This document shows, in pieces, positions 50,828 through 59,187 of a stretch of DNA of 64,000 bases. Numbering within the stretch: position 1 is the stretch's first letter; each line of letters opens with the position of its first letter. The notes beneath the pieces are model-generated. The model saw only the letters and a list, made by a program, of their open reading frames with translations, ran no database searches and was not told where the DNA came from. The position numbers and the translations under genes are program-made. Origin of the DNA: JBDGYW01 sp964580055 (GTDB lineage: Bacteria; Gemmatimonadota; Gemmatimonadetes; Gemmatimonadales; GWC2-71-9). The stretch covers positions 78,358 through 142,357 of the forward strand of contig CAZOJI010000004.1 of the NCBI GenBank assembly GCA_964580055.1. The letters run 5' to 3'.

Positions 50828-52564
50828 ATGGAGACCATACTGAGAATCGACATGGGTGCGGACGGCGGCCCAGCGGTCAGCAAGGAACCTGTGGGCGAAT
50901 ATGCCGGTTTGGGAGGCCGCGCGTTCACTTCGAAGTTGGTGTCTTCCGAGGTGCCACCGCAGTGCCACCCCTTATCAGCAGAAAACAAGCTGGTACTGGC
51001 GCCTGGGCTGTTGAGCGGTACGGCCGCGTCGATATCGGGGCGCTTGTCGGTGGGATGCAAGAGCCCGCTCACCGGTGGCATCAAGGAGGCGAATGCCGGA
51101 GGGCAACCCGCACAGGTGCTGGCCAAGCTTGGCTATGCGGCCATCGTGCTGGAGGGCAAACCAACCAACGGAGATTTGCACAAGATCTTCATTTCCGGGG
51201 ACGACGTTGAAGTCGAGGTGGACAACAGCCTCGAGTCGCTGCCCAACTACGATCTCGTTGAGAAGATGAAGCAGGAGTACGGCGAGAAGATCGCGTGCAT
51301 GTCCATCGGCCCGGCTGGCGAGATGAAGATGGGCGCCGCCTCGGTGGCTTGCACCGACATGGAGCTGAGGCCCACAAGGCATGCCGGCCGCGGTGGCGTG
51401 GGGGCGGTCATGGGCGCCAAGGGCGTCAAGGTGATCGTGCTCGATCAATCGAGCGTAAAGATGCGTTCCCCGAAGGACGCCCAAAAATTCAAGGCGGCCA
51501 ACAAGACGTTCGTTCAGGGGCTCCGTAGTCACAGTGTGACAGGGGAAGCGCTGCCGGCCTACGGCACCAATGTGTTGACCAACATCATCAATGAGGCTGG
51601 GGCCTTTCCGACAAACAACTTCCAGCGCGGCCAGTTCGACGGGGCTTCCAAAATCAGCGGTGAAACACAGGCCGAACTCGAGGTCAAAAGAGGTGGTGTC
51701 GCCACGCACGGCTGTCATCGCGGTTGCGTGATCGAGTGCTCCGGCATCTTCAACGATAAAGACGGCAAGTACGTCACCAAACAGCCCGAATACGAAACCG
51801 TCTGGGCGCACGGGGCCAACTGTGGGATCGACGATCTCGACGCCGTTGCCACTCTGGATTTCCTCGATGATAACTACGGCCTCGACACGATTGAGATGGG
51901 TGCCACCATAGCAGTGGCAATGGAGGCGGGTGTGGCCAAGTTCGGGGATGCGGAAGCAGCGATCAACTTGATCAAAGAAGTTGGACAGGGCACACCGCTG
52001 GGTAGGGTTCTCGGAAACGGTGCGGCTGTAACCGCGAAGGTCTTCGGCATCGAGCGGGCTCCGGTGGTCAAGGGACAGGCCATGCCAGCGTACGATCCCA
52101 GGGCAGTGAAGGGCATCGGCGTTACCTACGCGACTTCACCCATGGGAGCGGATCATACTGCCGGCTATGCGGTCGCCACCAATATCCTCGGAGTTGGAGG
52201 CAGCGTTGATCCTCTGAAGTCCGAGGGCCAGGTGGAGCTGTCGCGAAACCTCCAGATCGCGACGGCGGCGGTTGACTCGACGGGGATGTGCCTCTTCATC
52301 GCCTTTGCCGTCCTGGATCAGCCGGAAACCTTCCAGGCACTGATCGACATGTTGAACGCATTCTACGGCTTGAGCCTCGACGCCGATGGCGTCACGGAGC
52401 TCGGCAAGACTGTACTGAAGATGGAGAGGCAGTTTAACGAGGCGGCCGGATTCACTGCCAGCCACGATCGCCTGCCTGGCTATTTCAAGAAGGAGAAGCT
52501 GCCGCCTCACGACGTTACGTTCGACGTCGAAGAGAAGGAGCTGGATGAAGTGTTCAGCTTCTGA
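50828..52564 (+). CDS. Aldehyde ferredoxin oxidoreductase family (tungsten/molybdenum pterin enzyme)
   Basis: A 578-residue AOR-family protein that would oxidise aldehydes to acids, with a bis-pterin tungsten site and one 4Fe-4S cluster. N-terminal GGRAFTSKLV, ENKLVLAPGLLSG and VGCKSPLTGGIKEAN, then GPAGEMKMGAASVACTDMEL and RPTRHAGRGGVGAVMGAKG, are the pterin-binding motifs. Candidate cluster ligands are Cys296, Cys300 and Cys304 (GCHRGCVIEC) and Cys488. The ATG 50828 has a GGAGG site; no signal peptide, so cytoplasmic. It is followed by an unknown protein and a MoaD-like protein in what looks like one operon. Confidence 0.93.
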   Translation: METILRIDMGADGGPAVSKEPVGEYAGLGGRAFTSKLVSSEVPPQCHPLSAENKLVLAPGLLSGTAASISGRLSVGCKSPLTGGIKEANAGGQPAQVLAKLGYAAIVLEGKPTNGDLHKIFISGDDVEVEVDNSLESLPNYDLVEKMKQEYGEKIACMSIGPAGEMKMGAASVACTDMELRPTRHAGRGGVGAVMGAKGVKVIVLDQSSVKMRSPKDAQKFKAANKTFVQGLRSHSVTGEALPAYGTNVLTNIINEAGAFPTNNFQRGQFDGASKISGETQAELEVKRGGVATHGCHRGCVIECSGIFNDKDGKYVTKQPEYETVWAHGANCGIDDLDAVATLDFLDDNYGLDTIEMGATIAVAMEAGVAKFGDAEAAINLIKEVGQGTPLGRVLGNGAAVTAKVFGIERAPVVKGQAMPAYDPRAVKGIGVTYATSPMGADHTAGYAVATNILGVGGSVDPLKSEGQVELSRNLQIATAAVDSTGMCLFIAFAVLDQPETFQALIDMLNAFYGLSLDADGVTELGKTVLKMERQFNEAAGFTASHDRLPGYFKKEKLPPHDVTFDVEEKELDEVFSF

Positions 52565-52584
52565 CGAAGAGGTGGAGCAGTGAC

Positions 52585-53205
52585 GTGAGCCACGGGAGCG
52601 TGCGGGAACTATCGCTGACGGTCGAGTCCCGCGCACTCCCACTCTTTTTCCCGCTCCTCCAAGATGGGTTCATGCTCGAAGCGAGGGTAGGCGCCAGCAT
52701 CAGGGAGTTCCTTCAGGACCGGTGCAGGTTGGCGCGCAACTCCATCGAGAACCGTATCCGCACACTGTTCTTGGACGGCATGCCCGTCGACGATTTGGAT
52801 GGCGTGATCATAGAGAACAACTCGACACTGGCTCTTTCAGGCGCCATGCCCGGCCTGGTAGGAGCAGTGATGCGAAGCGACAGCCCGCTCCGGTCATTTC
52901 GGAGGTCCATTACACACGGTGTTGGAACGAGCACCAACATGAAACACCAGCAACAACAGTTGGGGCTGGTCCGGTTGAAGCTCTTCAACACGGTGATGAG
53001 TGAGTTTGGCCCTCACTTCCTTAGCCTGGGTATTCTGCTGGAACCTGTCGTACTGAAGGACTTCCTGGCAGAGCTGTCGGATTCGCAGCGCAGAGGGATT
53101 GGTGAAATGCTGGTGGACAACGAGCCGGTCGACGAGAGCCTCCTGCCGAGGGACGCTTTGTCTGGAACTCGTCTAGTCTCACTATCCGTCAGGACTGCGG
53201 GATGA
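52585..53205 (+). CDS. AOR-linked conserved protein with a probable beta-grasp segment
   Basis: A 206-residue protein of no named family that I can place. Residues about 25-90 (GASIREFLQDRC, IRTLFLDGMPVDDLDGVIIE, STLALSGAMPGLVGA) follow the order of MoaD/ThiS beta-grasp proteins, including a glycine-containing end of the fold, but continue for another 110 residues with FGPHFLSLGILL and a helical tail. Position between AOR and MoaD suggests a role in cofactor maturation or in complex with the oxidoreductase. The GTG start has a GAGGTGGAG site and the end overlaps moaD by four bases. Confidence 0.6.
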   Translation: MSHGSVRELSLTVESRALPLFFPLLQDGFMLEARVGASIREFLQDRCRLARNSIENRIRTLFLDGMPVDDLDGVIIENNSTLALSGAMPGLVGAVMRSDSPLRSFRRSITHGVGTSTNMKHQQQQLGLVRLKLFNTVMSEFGPHFLSLGILLEPVVLKDFLAELSDSQRRGIGEMLVDNEPVDESLLPRDALSGTRLVSLSVRTAG

Positions 53206-53426
53206 AGGTCACCGTCAAGCTGTTTGCGACACTTGCAAAGGGGCGCTTCGAGGAGGAAGTCAGGGAGTACGAACCCGCCACCACCGTTCGTCACGTTCTA
53301 TCCGATCTCGGTATTCCCGAGGCGCATGCAAAGATCGTTTTCGTGAACAACAGGCACGCCGGGATGGACAGTGAGCTGTTGGAGGGAGATATGTTGGGGA
53401 TCTTTCCGCCGATCGGAGGGGGGTAG
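53202..53426 (+). CDS. MoaD/ThiS-family sulfur carrier protein
   Basis: A 74-residue beta-grasp protein ending in PPIGGG, the C-terminal di-glycine being activated as a thiocarboxylate to donate sulfur. VTVKLFATLAKGRFEE and TVRHVLSDLGIPEAHAKIVFVNN are typical. Next to an AOR it most likely supplies the dithiolene of the metal-binding pterin. The final codons run into the repeat that flanks the assembly gap. Confidence 0.88.
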   Translation: MKVTVKLFATLAKGRFEEEVREYEPATTVRHVLSDLGIPEAHAKIVFVNNRHAGMDSELLEGDMLGIFPPIGGG

Positions 53427-53660
53427 GCACGAAGTGAGCGGTATGTAGGGAGTGGTAAGTTGGAAGTGGTANNNNNNNNNNNNNNNNNNNNNNNNNNNNN
53501 NNNNNNNNNNNNNNNNNNNNNNNNNNNNNNNNNNNNNNNNNNNNNNNNNNNNNNNNNNNNNNNNNNNNNNNAGGGGGGTAGGCACGAAGTGAGCGGTATG
53601 TAGGGAGTGGTAAGTTGGAAGTGGTAGGTTGGAAGTGGTAAGTAGGGAGTAGGGAAGGAG
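53417..53660. repeat. Word-like G-rich repeat flanking the assembly gap
   Basis: GTAGGGAGTGGTAAG, TTGGAAGTGGTA and similar words recur on both sides of the N run. The 55 bases at 53417-53471 (left flank) and 53572-53626 (right flank) are identical. Beyond that, the right flank continues with GGTTGGAAGTGGTAAGTAGGG. Confidence 0.85.
53472..53571. other. Assembly gap (100 N)
   Basis: Exactly 100 undetermined bases, the default length many scaffolders use for a gap of unknown size. The identical 55-mers on both sides suggest that the neighbouring contigs end in the same repeat. Confidence 0.98.
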
Positions 53661-54870
53661 ATCGTTGCGATCTTCCGGGTTCCTCTCGAAATGCAGGCCA
53701 TGGACGGGGGTGCTCTGGCGTGACACCTGCATACCAAGAAGTGCTGAGCGTAGCCGTGGCAGTCCCGCGTAGCTGTGATATTCGTTCCGCCAATGTTCCG
53801 CGATCCGCCCACTCTCAATGCCTGTCCCAACTCCTGACGCGTTGCCTGCATCGCCGGGATCAGCGCCACCAGAGCGCTCACTAGAAGCGTGGCGATGATG
53901 AGAAACGCGATCGCTCTCGCGTCAAGGCCTATCTCTAGTCCTGCCGGGAGTATGCGACTGAACCGATAGCCTGCAAGCATGCCGCTGACCCACAGCGCTA
54001 CGAGCAGTCCGAGAGCACCCGCGGGCACGGCCAAGGCCAACGTCTCCGTTAGAAACTGCCGCACCAGGCGACCGCGGCGGGTGCCTAACGCGAGGCGCAC
54101 AACCATCTCGCTCCGCCGCGCTGCAACGCGTCCGACGAGCATGTTGACCACATTGCGCAGATCAGCAGGGTGATGAGCGAGACAGCTGTAGACAGCACTA
54201 CGGTAAACTGGCGAAGCCTTTCGCGCTGTGGCGGCCATAGCGCTGCAATCTCGGAACTCGCCTGTTCTCGGTCTGTTTCCCGGTCCAGGCGGCCGATGAC
54301 GGAGAGCCAGTGGGCACCCCTGCCAAGGAAGAACTCGTCGTCCCAGGTCGGCAACGCGTGACGGCGCATTGATAACGGGATCCAGAGATCGGCAGAACCG
54401 CCAAGGTGCAGGCCGGAGAATTCTTCGGGCGCAACACCAACAACCGTGAACCCGTAACCGTTGACTAGGATCGTGCGTCCCAGCAGTGAAGTATCCGAAC
54501 CGAACTGGCTCCGCCACAACCGGTGACTCACTACGACTACCGGCTGTGTACCGACATCGATACCGTCATCCGGTGAGAACGTTCGGCCCGCTACCGGCGT
54601 CAAACCGAGAACCGAGAAGTAGTCGCCAGAAACGAGTTCACCGGAGATTCGTCGCGCCCCTTCCGGCAGCGTCAGGTTGAACGGCAGGCTTAACGTGGGC
54701 AGCGATTCCGGAAAATGCCTTGAGACGCTGCTTGTAGTCGATGTAGGTAGGTAGAGAGAATGAGCTGAAGTAGCCCTTCTCTACATTGAACTGCCGCAAA
54801 GCCATCAATCGGTCGGGGTCGTGGACCGGCAGCCTGGGGTGCAGAGTGTTGACCGTCAAGTTGAACACCG
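53660..54870 (-). pseudogene. ADOP/MacB-type ABC permease remnant, truncated and frameshifted
   Basis: Minus-strand pieces in different frames line up with an Acidobacterial duplicated orphan permease. From the right: FNLTVNTL then PVHDPDRLMALRQFNVEKGY and IDYKQRLKAFSGIAAH (54640-54870); VSGDYFSVLGLTPVAGRTFS with VVVVSHRLWRSQFGSD and TVVGVAPEEFSGLHLG (54150-54680); VNMLVGRVAARRSEMVVRLA through ALIPAMQATRQELGQALR (53815-54160); then LRSALLGMQV and GLHFERN (53670-53790). The start and the second half of the gene are missing, and at least three frameshifts separate the parts. Confidence 0.75.
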
Positions 54871-55191
54871 CTCTATGTTGCCGTACTCGTAGACACCGAG
54901 GCACGGTATCCGGACTACGTCAGTTACGACGGTACTCTCGCTGCGGGCAACTTGATGATAGCTGCGCGTGCAATGGGTTACGGTACGGGCTTCTTCACGA
55001 CGTTCTTTCCGGAACAGCGCATGAAGGAGTTCTTGAAGATTCCCGAACGTTATTCTCTGATATGCTTCACTCCCATTGGCGTGCAGCAGGAATGGCCGCA
55101 GATGCCATCGAAGAAGGATGTCGACGAGGTCACTGTCTTTGGGTCTTTCGAGCCGCAACGAGATGCGCCAAAGGGAGACCCGATCTCCTAG
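54871..55191 (+). pseudogene. Nitroreductase family protein, 3' fragment
   Basis: An open frame of about 106 codons without a start gives LYVAVLVDTEARYPDY, then AGNLMIAARAMGYGTGFFTT and RYSLICFTPIGV, with a C-terminal DVDEVTVFGSF. This is the FMN-binding C-terminal half of an NADH-oxidase/nitroreductase fold. The N-terminal half is absent, and the frame meets the ADOP remnant on the other strand at about 54870. An internal TTG at 54952 could start a shorter product but would not make a working fold. Confidence 0.75.
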
Positions 55192-56150
55192 TCGTCCACC
55201 AGGATTACTCCGCCACGAATGATGATCTCTTCGTCCAGCCACACGGTCGGCTCGCGGATGATGGCGTCGAAGTGCGTCTTGGCCTGAACCACTCCGCCGA
55301 GACTGGATGACGTCCCGATACCGATGTGAATGGTGCCGTTGACGCCCTCGTCGTTCAGCATCTCACCGGTGAATTCGCGGCACTCGGGATTCAGGCCTAT
55401 CGCGAACTGCGCGATGTTGTATACCCAGTCATCGTTCTGGCGGGCCAGCAGTTCTCGCAGGAATTCCGCCTGGCTTTCCCCCTCGATCGATCGCACAAAG
55501 CCGCCGGAAATCTCGAAGCGGACCGGATGGGTGATCGCTCCGACCCCGTAGTAGGGAATGCTGCCGTCTACCACCAACAATCCTTCGGTCGTTCCCTCGA
55601 CCGGCGAGGTGTTGGCTTCGATATTGGGCACGGCCGTAAATCCCGCTTGGTCCACGATGCAGGCGTGGCTGTTTCCCCGCCTTCCTTCTATGCCGAGCGA
55701 GAGATCGGTGCCGGCGGGATTGGTGACCCTGATCTGGGATGCCTCGGTGAGACGCCTGGCCATTGCCTTGCAGAGCGGTTGCCGTGCGGCGAAGTCGGCG
55801 AACAGACCTCCTTCCTCCATCATCCGTTCGGTGAACGCCGACATCGATACGACCCGTGCTCCCTCCGCAATGGCCTTACGGACGGCTACCGTGTGAGCCA
55901 TTGCGAAGGTCACAGGCAGATAGATCACATCGGCCTCGAGCATGGCCGCAGCCACCGGGGGCGTGGGCTCTTCGTTGTCTATGGATCGCGGAGGTGACAC
56001 GACGACTGTGGCTTCACCGCCGGCTTCCTGAGCGGTATCCGCAATCGCGCGGGCAATCGCAGTTCGCTCCGAATCCGTAACAATCACCACTATCTCACCG
56101 GGCTGGACTCGGGCGCAATTCTCGATGAGGATCTTCGCGCCATGCTTCAT
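55188..56150 (-). CDS. M29 aminopeptidase-like / NicX-like metalloprotein, copy 1
   Basis: A 320-residue protein of the M29 family (leucyl aminopeptidase/aminopeptidase T), which also contains the ring-opening 2,5-dihydroxypyridine dioxygenase NicX. The N-terminal ENCARVQPGEIVVIVTDSERT, then AHTVAVRKAIAEGARVVSMSA and the C-terminal metal region EFTGEMLNDEGVNGTIHIGIGTSSSLGG with AKTHFDAII are the family pattern. It is shorter than M29 peptidases (about 370-410) and near NicX in size (about 350). Its last bases overlap the nitroreductase fragment. A second copy follows at 56292. Confidence 0.75.
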   Translation of the reverse strand: MKHGAKILIENCARVQPGEIVVIVTDSERTAIARAIADTAQEAGGEATVVVSPPRSIDNEEPTPPVAAAMLEADVIYLPVTFAMAHTVAVRKAIAEGARVVSMSAFTERMMEEGGLFADFAARQPLCKAMARRLTEASQIRVTNPAGTDLSLGIEGRRGNSHACIVDQAGFTAVPNIEANTSPVEGTTEGLLVVDGSIPYYGVGAITHPVRFEISGGFVRSIEGESQAEFLRELLARQNDDWVYNIAQFAIGLNPECREFTGEMLNDEGVNGTIHIGIGTSSSLGGVVQAKTHFDAIIREPTVWLDEEIIIRGGVILVDD

Positions 56151-56291
56151 CTATCCAAGACCTCCGTGCTCGATCTCATCGGTTCATCGTCTCCGTGCCT
56201 CGTAAATCTAGTCGGAACTCCGGTGCGGGGTTGATGCGGCGGGCACCCTTTGCCGTATCCCACGATACGAACTCTGCGTTAACTTGCCTGT

Positions 56292-57263
56292 TCAGAGTAG
56301 TACCGCCTTTTCTCGCTGCACTACCGTTCCGTCAATCTCGATTGTTGGATTCCACATGAGCAGGTCGTAGTGCGTCGGTGCCACCACGCTGCCACCCAAG
56401 GTGTGACTGGTGCCGATTCCAATGTGTATAGTACCCAGCACTCCTTCGTCGTCCAGCATGCGTCCCGTGAGCTTGGCGTTGGGGTTGAGGCCGATCCCCA
56501 GTTCCGCAACGTTGAAGCAGTTTCGATCATTGTGGATCTCCAGCGCATCGCGCAATATGTCCGCTTGGTTGCCTCCATCCATGCGTGTCATGAATCCGTT
56601 CTCTATGCTGCATTCGATTGGCTGCTCCAACACCCCAATACTCAGGTAGGGCACGCTCGCATCCGCAACGAGCATTCCATTTGCAGAGCCCTCGAGAGGC
56701 ACCACGTTGACCTCGATGTCCGGCACTGGTGCCAGCTCACCCGGTTCTGGAATGTTGGTTAGGACGTTCACCCGCCGGTCTGCTATCGAGAACTGCAGGT
56801 CCGTCCCGCGCGGTGATGTCAGGTGCAACGTCTCACCTTTCCTGAGCGCGTTCCCCATCTTTCTGCAGACCTCTGCCTGTGCTTCGAAGTCGGTCTCCAG
56901 CAGCGCGTCGGACGTAATGATCTCCTCAGTGTAGGCAGTCATGAGGATCGCGCGCGCACCTCGGTCCAGTGCCGCTCGGACGGCGCGCGTGTGGGTTATC
57001 GACACCGAGACGGGAGAGAAGATCACGTCCGCCTGCGCCATCGCTGCCGCGACAGGTGCGGGCGGCTCCTGACCGTCTTGGGATCGCTGCGGGATTATGC
57101 ATGTGGTGACGCTCGCTCCGACCGCCTCAGCTTCAGCGCGCACGAGGTCAGCGAGAGTGAGTAGACGCTCGTCGGTGACCACTACGACGTTCTCACCGCG
57201 CTGCACTCGGCCGTTCACGGTGACGAGCTTGTTTGCGCCGAGTTCGCGTTTGTCTCTTGGCAT
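56292..57263 (-). CDS. M29 aminopeptidase-like / NicX-like metalloprotein, copy 2
   Basis: A 323-residue paralogue of the 55188 gene on the same strand with a 141-base gap. Shared marks are RGENVVVVTDERLLTLADLV, PPAPVAAAMAQADVIFSPVS with THTRAVRAAL, LHLTSPRGTDLQFSI, and TGRMLDDEGVLGTIHIGIGT followed by APTHYDLL. I chose ATG 57263; the longer frame upstream reads through GC-rich repeat. Two copies of a family with peptidase or aromatic-ring-cleaving members, next to a symporter, suggest a small catabolic unit. Substrate unknown. Confidence 0.75.
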   Translation of the reverse strand: MPRDKRELGANKLVTVNGRVQRGENVVVVTDERLLTLADLVRAEAEAVGASVTTCIIPQRSQDGQEPPAPVAAAMAQADVIFSPVSVSITHTRAVRAALDRGARAILMTAYTEEIITSDALLETDFEAQAEVCRKMGNALRKGETLHLTSPRGTDLQFSIADRRVNVLTNIPEPGELAPVPDIEVNVVPLEGSANGMLVADASVPYLSIGVLEQPIECSIENGFMTRMDGGNQADILRDALEIHNDRNCFNVAELGIGLNPNAKLTGRMLDDEGVLGTIHIGIGTSHTLGGSVVAPTHYDLLMWNPTIEIDGTVVQREKAVLL

Positions 57264-57297
57264 GTGGACTCCTTGGCGGGTGAAAGATGCACTGTCG

Positions 57298-57366
57298 ATA
57301 CGGGGAGCGGGAAGGTGGGAGCGGGCAGCGGCGCATCCCCCGTTGCCCGTTCCCCGCACTCCCCCT
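57298..57366. repeat. G-rich word-like repeat between divergent genes
   Basis: GGGAGCGGGAAGGTGGGAGCGGGCAGCGG and later CCCCGTTGCCCGTTCCCCG form partly complementary halves that could fold into a large hairpin. It lies in the 113 bases between the M29 copy 2 start and the symporter start, so promoters for both must be here or close by. The style resembles the repeat at 53417. Confidence 0.5.
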
Positions 57367-57376
57367 AGTGTCATAC

Positions 57377-58597
57377 ATGCTTCGACTGCGCCGCACCCCC
57401 GCTTATGTCCTTACCTTTGCCGCGTTGGTACTCGGCATAGTGCTCGGCGGTTTGTTCACTGATACTCTGGAACCGGTAGCTCGCGGAACCACCTACTTGA
57501 TCCGTGTCATCGTTGCTCTCGTGCCGTTGCTTATCGTGGTGGCGCTGAGTCCCGCGATAGCGACGCTCGTACGGCGCGGTCTGGCAGGGCGGTTTGCCGG
57601 ATCGGTGATTCTCTGGTATCTGCTGAGCTCGGCAGTCGCAGGGATTCTCGGTCTGGCAGCGGCGTCCATGATATTCGAGATTCCTTTCAGTACCGGAGCG
57701 ACGGGGGCGTGGTCGGAGGCGGTGAAGATGGTGCGGGCATTCGGCGACCAGCCGGGTGCTTCTCTCCCGCTTGTGGCCATTGTGGCGGCTGTAGTGATTG
57801 GTGCGCTTGCCGTGCGCGTGGAGCCCCTGTACGCGGTTCTTCGCAGAGTTGAGACGGGTATCAGTGACGTCGGCGGCAAGGTCGGCTACTTCTTGATTCC
57901 GCTGGTCTTCCTATTCGGAATCTCCATCGGCGTGCGTTTTGGAGCGCGACTCGGCATGGGACACTACGTAGCGATGACGGCCTACACGGCGGGTTTGTGT
58001 TTCGTGTGGTGGCTGTTCTACGTGTTCGTTGTCGTCCGCCGAGTCGCAGGGCGGCGTGTCGGCCGCGTGATATCGGAATACTACGTACCCACAGCGGTCT
58101 TTGCTGCCGGAACCTGTTCTTCGCTCGCCACGCTTCCGGTCAACATCGCGAATGCCAAGAGTTACGGTGTTCGCGACGAAGTGGCCGACTTCGTGTTGCC
58201 ACTCGGGGCCGTGGTGAACCTCGACGCCAGCACGCTGATGTACATGGCCTATGCGCCGTTCGTGTTGATGCACGTGTTCGGAATCGATGTGAGCTGGACC
58301 ATCCTGTTGGTGGCATGGCCCGCACTCGTACTTTTCACGGTCGCTGCGCCAGGTTTGCCGGCGGGGATCGGAACGGCGCTCTGGAGCGCGACGCTGTTTG
58401 CCTCGATGGTTGGCTTGACCGGGCAGACACATGCCGACTTCGTTGCCACATGGGTGGCACTCTCGGGCGGTCTGCCCGACATGTTCCGAACGGCAACAAA
58501 CTGCACCGGTGACGGATTCACCGCGATGGTGTTCGACAGCGTCTTCGATCGGTTCTTCGCGAAACGAACCGGCGGCTCGTTTCAGCTAGTCGAATGA
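57377..58597 (+). CDS. Dicarboxylate/amino acid:cation symporter (DAACS family)
   Basis: A 406-residue polytopic symporter. The C-terminal transport core shows GTCSSLATLPVNIANAKSYGV, LPLGAVVNLDASTLMY, GLPAGIGTALWSATLF and GGLPDMFRTATNCTGDG, which correspond to the hairpins and the substrate-binding NMDG-like region of the glutamate/aspartate (GltPh) family. The classical NMDG is replaced by NLDA here, so the substrate may differ from dicarboxylates. ATG 57377 is divergent from the M29 pair. Confidence 0.88.
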   Translation: MLRLRRTPAYVLTFAALVLGIVLGGLFTDTLEPVARGTTYLIRVIVALVPLLIVVALSPAIATLVRRGLAGRFAGSVILWYLLSSAVAGILGLAAASMIFEIPFSTGATGAWSEAVKMVRAFGDQPGASLPLVAIVAAVVIGALAVRVEPLYAVLRRVETGISDVGGKVGYFLIPLVFLFGISIGVRFGARLGMGHYVAMTAYTAGLCFVWWLFYVFVVVRRVAGRRVGRVISEYYVPTAVFAAGTCSSLATLPVNIANAKSYGVRDEVADFVLPLGAVVNLDASTLMYMAYAPFVLMHVFGIDVSWTILLVAWPALVLFTVAAPGLPAGIGTALWSATLFASMVGLTGQTHADFVATWVALSGGLPDMFRTATNCTGDGFTAMVFDSVFDRFFAKRTGGSFQLVE

Positions 58598-58634
58598 CCT
58601 GTTGTGTCTCAATGCTTGTTCTTTGGAGAGTGTC

Positions 58635-58946
58635 ATGAAAGAATCTGCCCCAGATTTGATCAAGCGGTTGCTCGACGAGTCAATCGTGGTGTTGGACAGG
58701 GACGAATGGGAAGCCGTAGCCGATCAGTTCGAGGAAACCGAAAGTCACTCCACGTTCATCGCCGGTGACCTCGTGATTGTCCGGGTAAACTCGATGTTCG
58801 CCGCGGTGGAGCAGCCTGACTCAAAGAAAAGAGTCCTGCGGCTGCTTCGCAGCAATGACGAGGTCCGCAGCTTCGTGGAGCAACGCAAAGAGGAATATGA
58901 GCGTATGTGGGATGGTTGCGGCTGTAAGGTGAACTACTACTCGTGA
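58635..58946 (+). CDS. Small protein of unknown function with a C-terminal cysteine pair
   Basis: A 103-residue acidic protein I do not recognise. It starts MKESAPDLIKRLLDESIVVLDRDEWEAVADQFEE, continues with VIVRVNSMFAAVEQPDSKKRVLRLL, and ends in WDGCGCKVNYYS with a CGC pair that could bind metal or form a disulfide. No signal peptide. A GGAGAG site precedes ATG 58635. It follows the symporter by 37 bases and is probably co-transcribed with it. Confidence 0.55.
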   Translation: MKESAPDLIKRLLDESIVVLDRDEWEAVADQFEETESHSTFIAGDLVIVRVNSMFAAVEQPDSKKRVLRLLRSNDEVRSFVEQRKEEYERMWDGCGCKVNYYS

Positions 58947-59187
58947 GCAGTGGACGTCGTCAGCCTGCCCGCTATGTCCCGCTTCCGAGAACCGGGGTCA
59001 GAGCGAGCGCCGGATCCGGCATAGCTAGAGAAGTGGCCCGCATCCGCGCTCGCTGCTACCCCACGGCGCCATTGAGAATTCCGTAGATGGTATTCCGATC
59101 GCCCGTCGCGACATGCTCGCCCCTGGCCTTCACGGGGTCACTCCGGCAAGGTGAAGAAGGGCGGCAGATCGAGGAGTCTACCCAGAC

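Noticed and set aside
58960..59130. Minus-strand frame reading GEHVATGDRNTIYGILNG before a stop
   Set aside because: It looks faintly protein-like but is only about 25 codons and matches no family I know, so it was not annotated.
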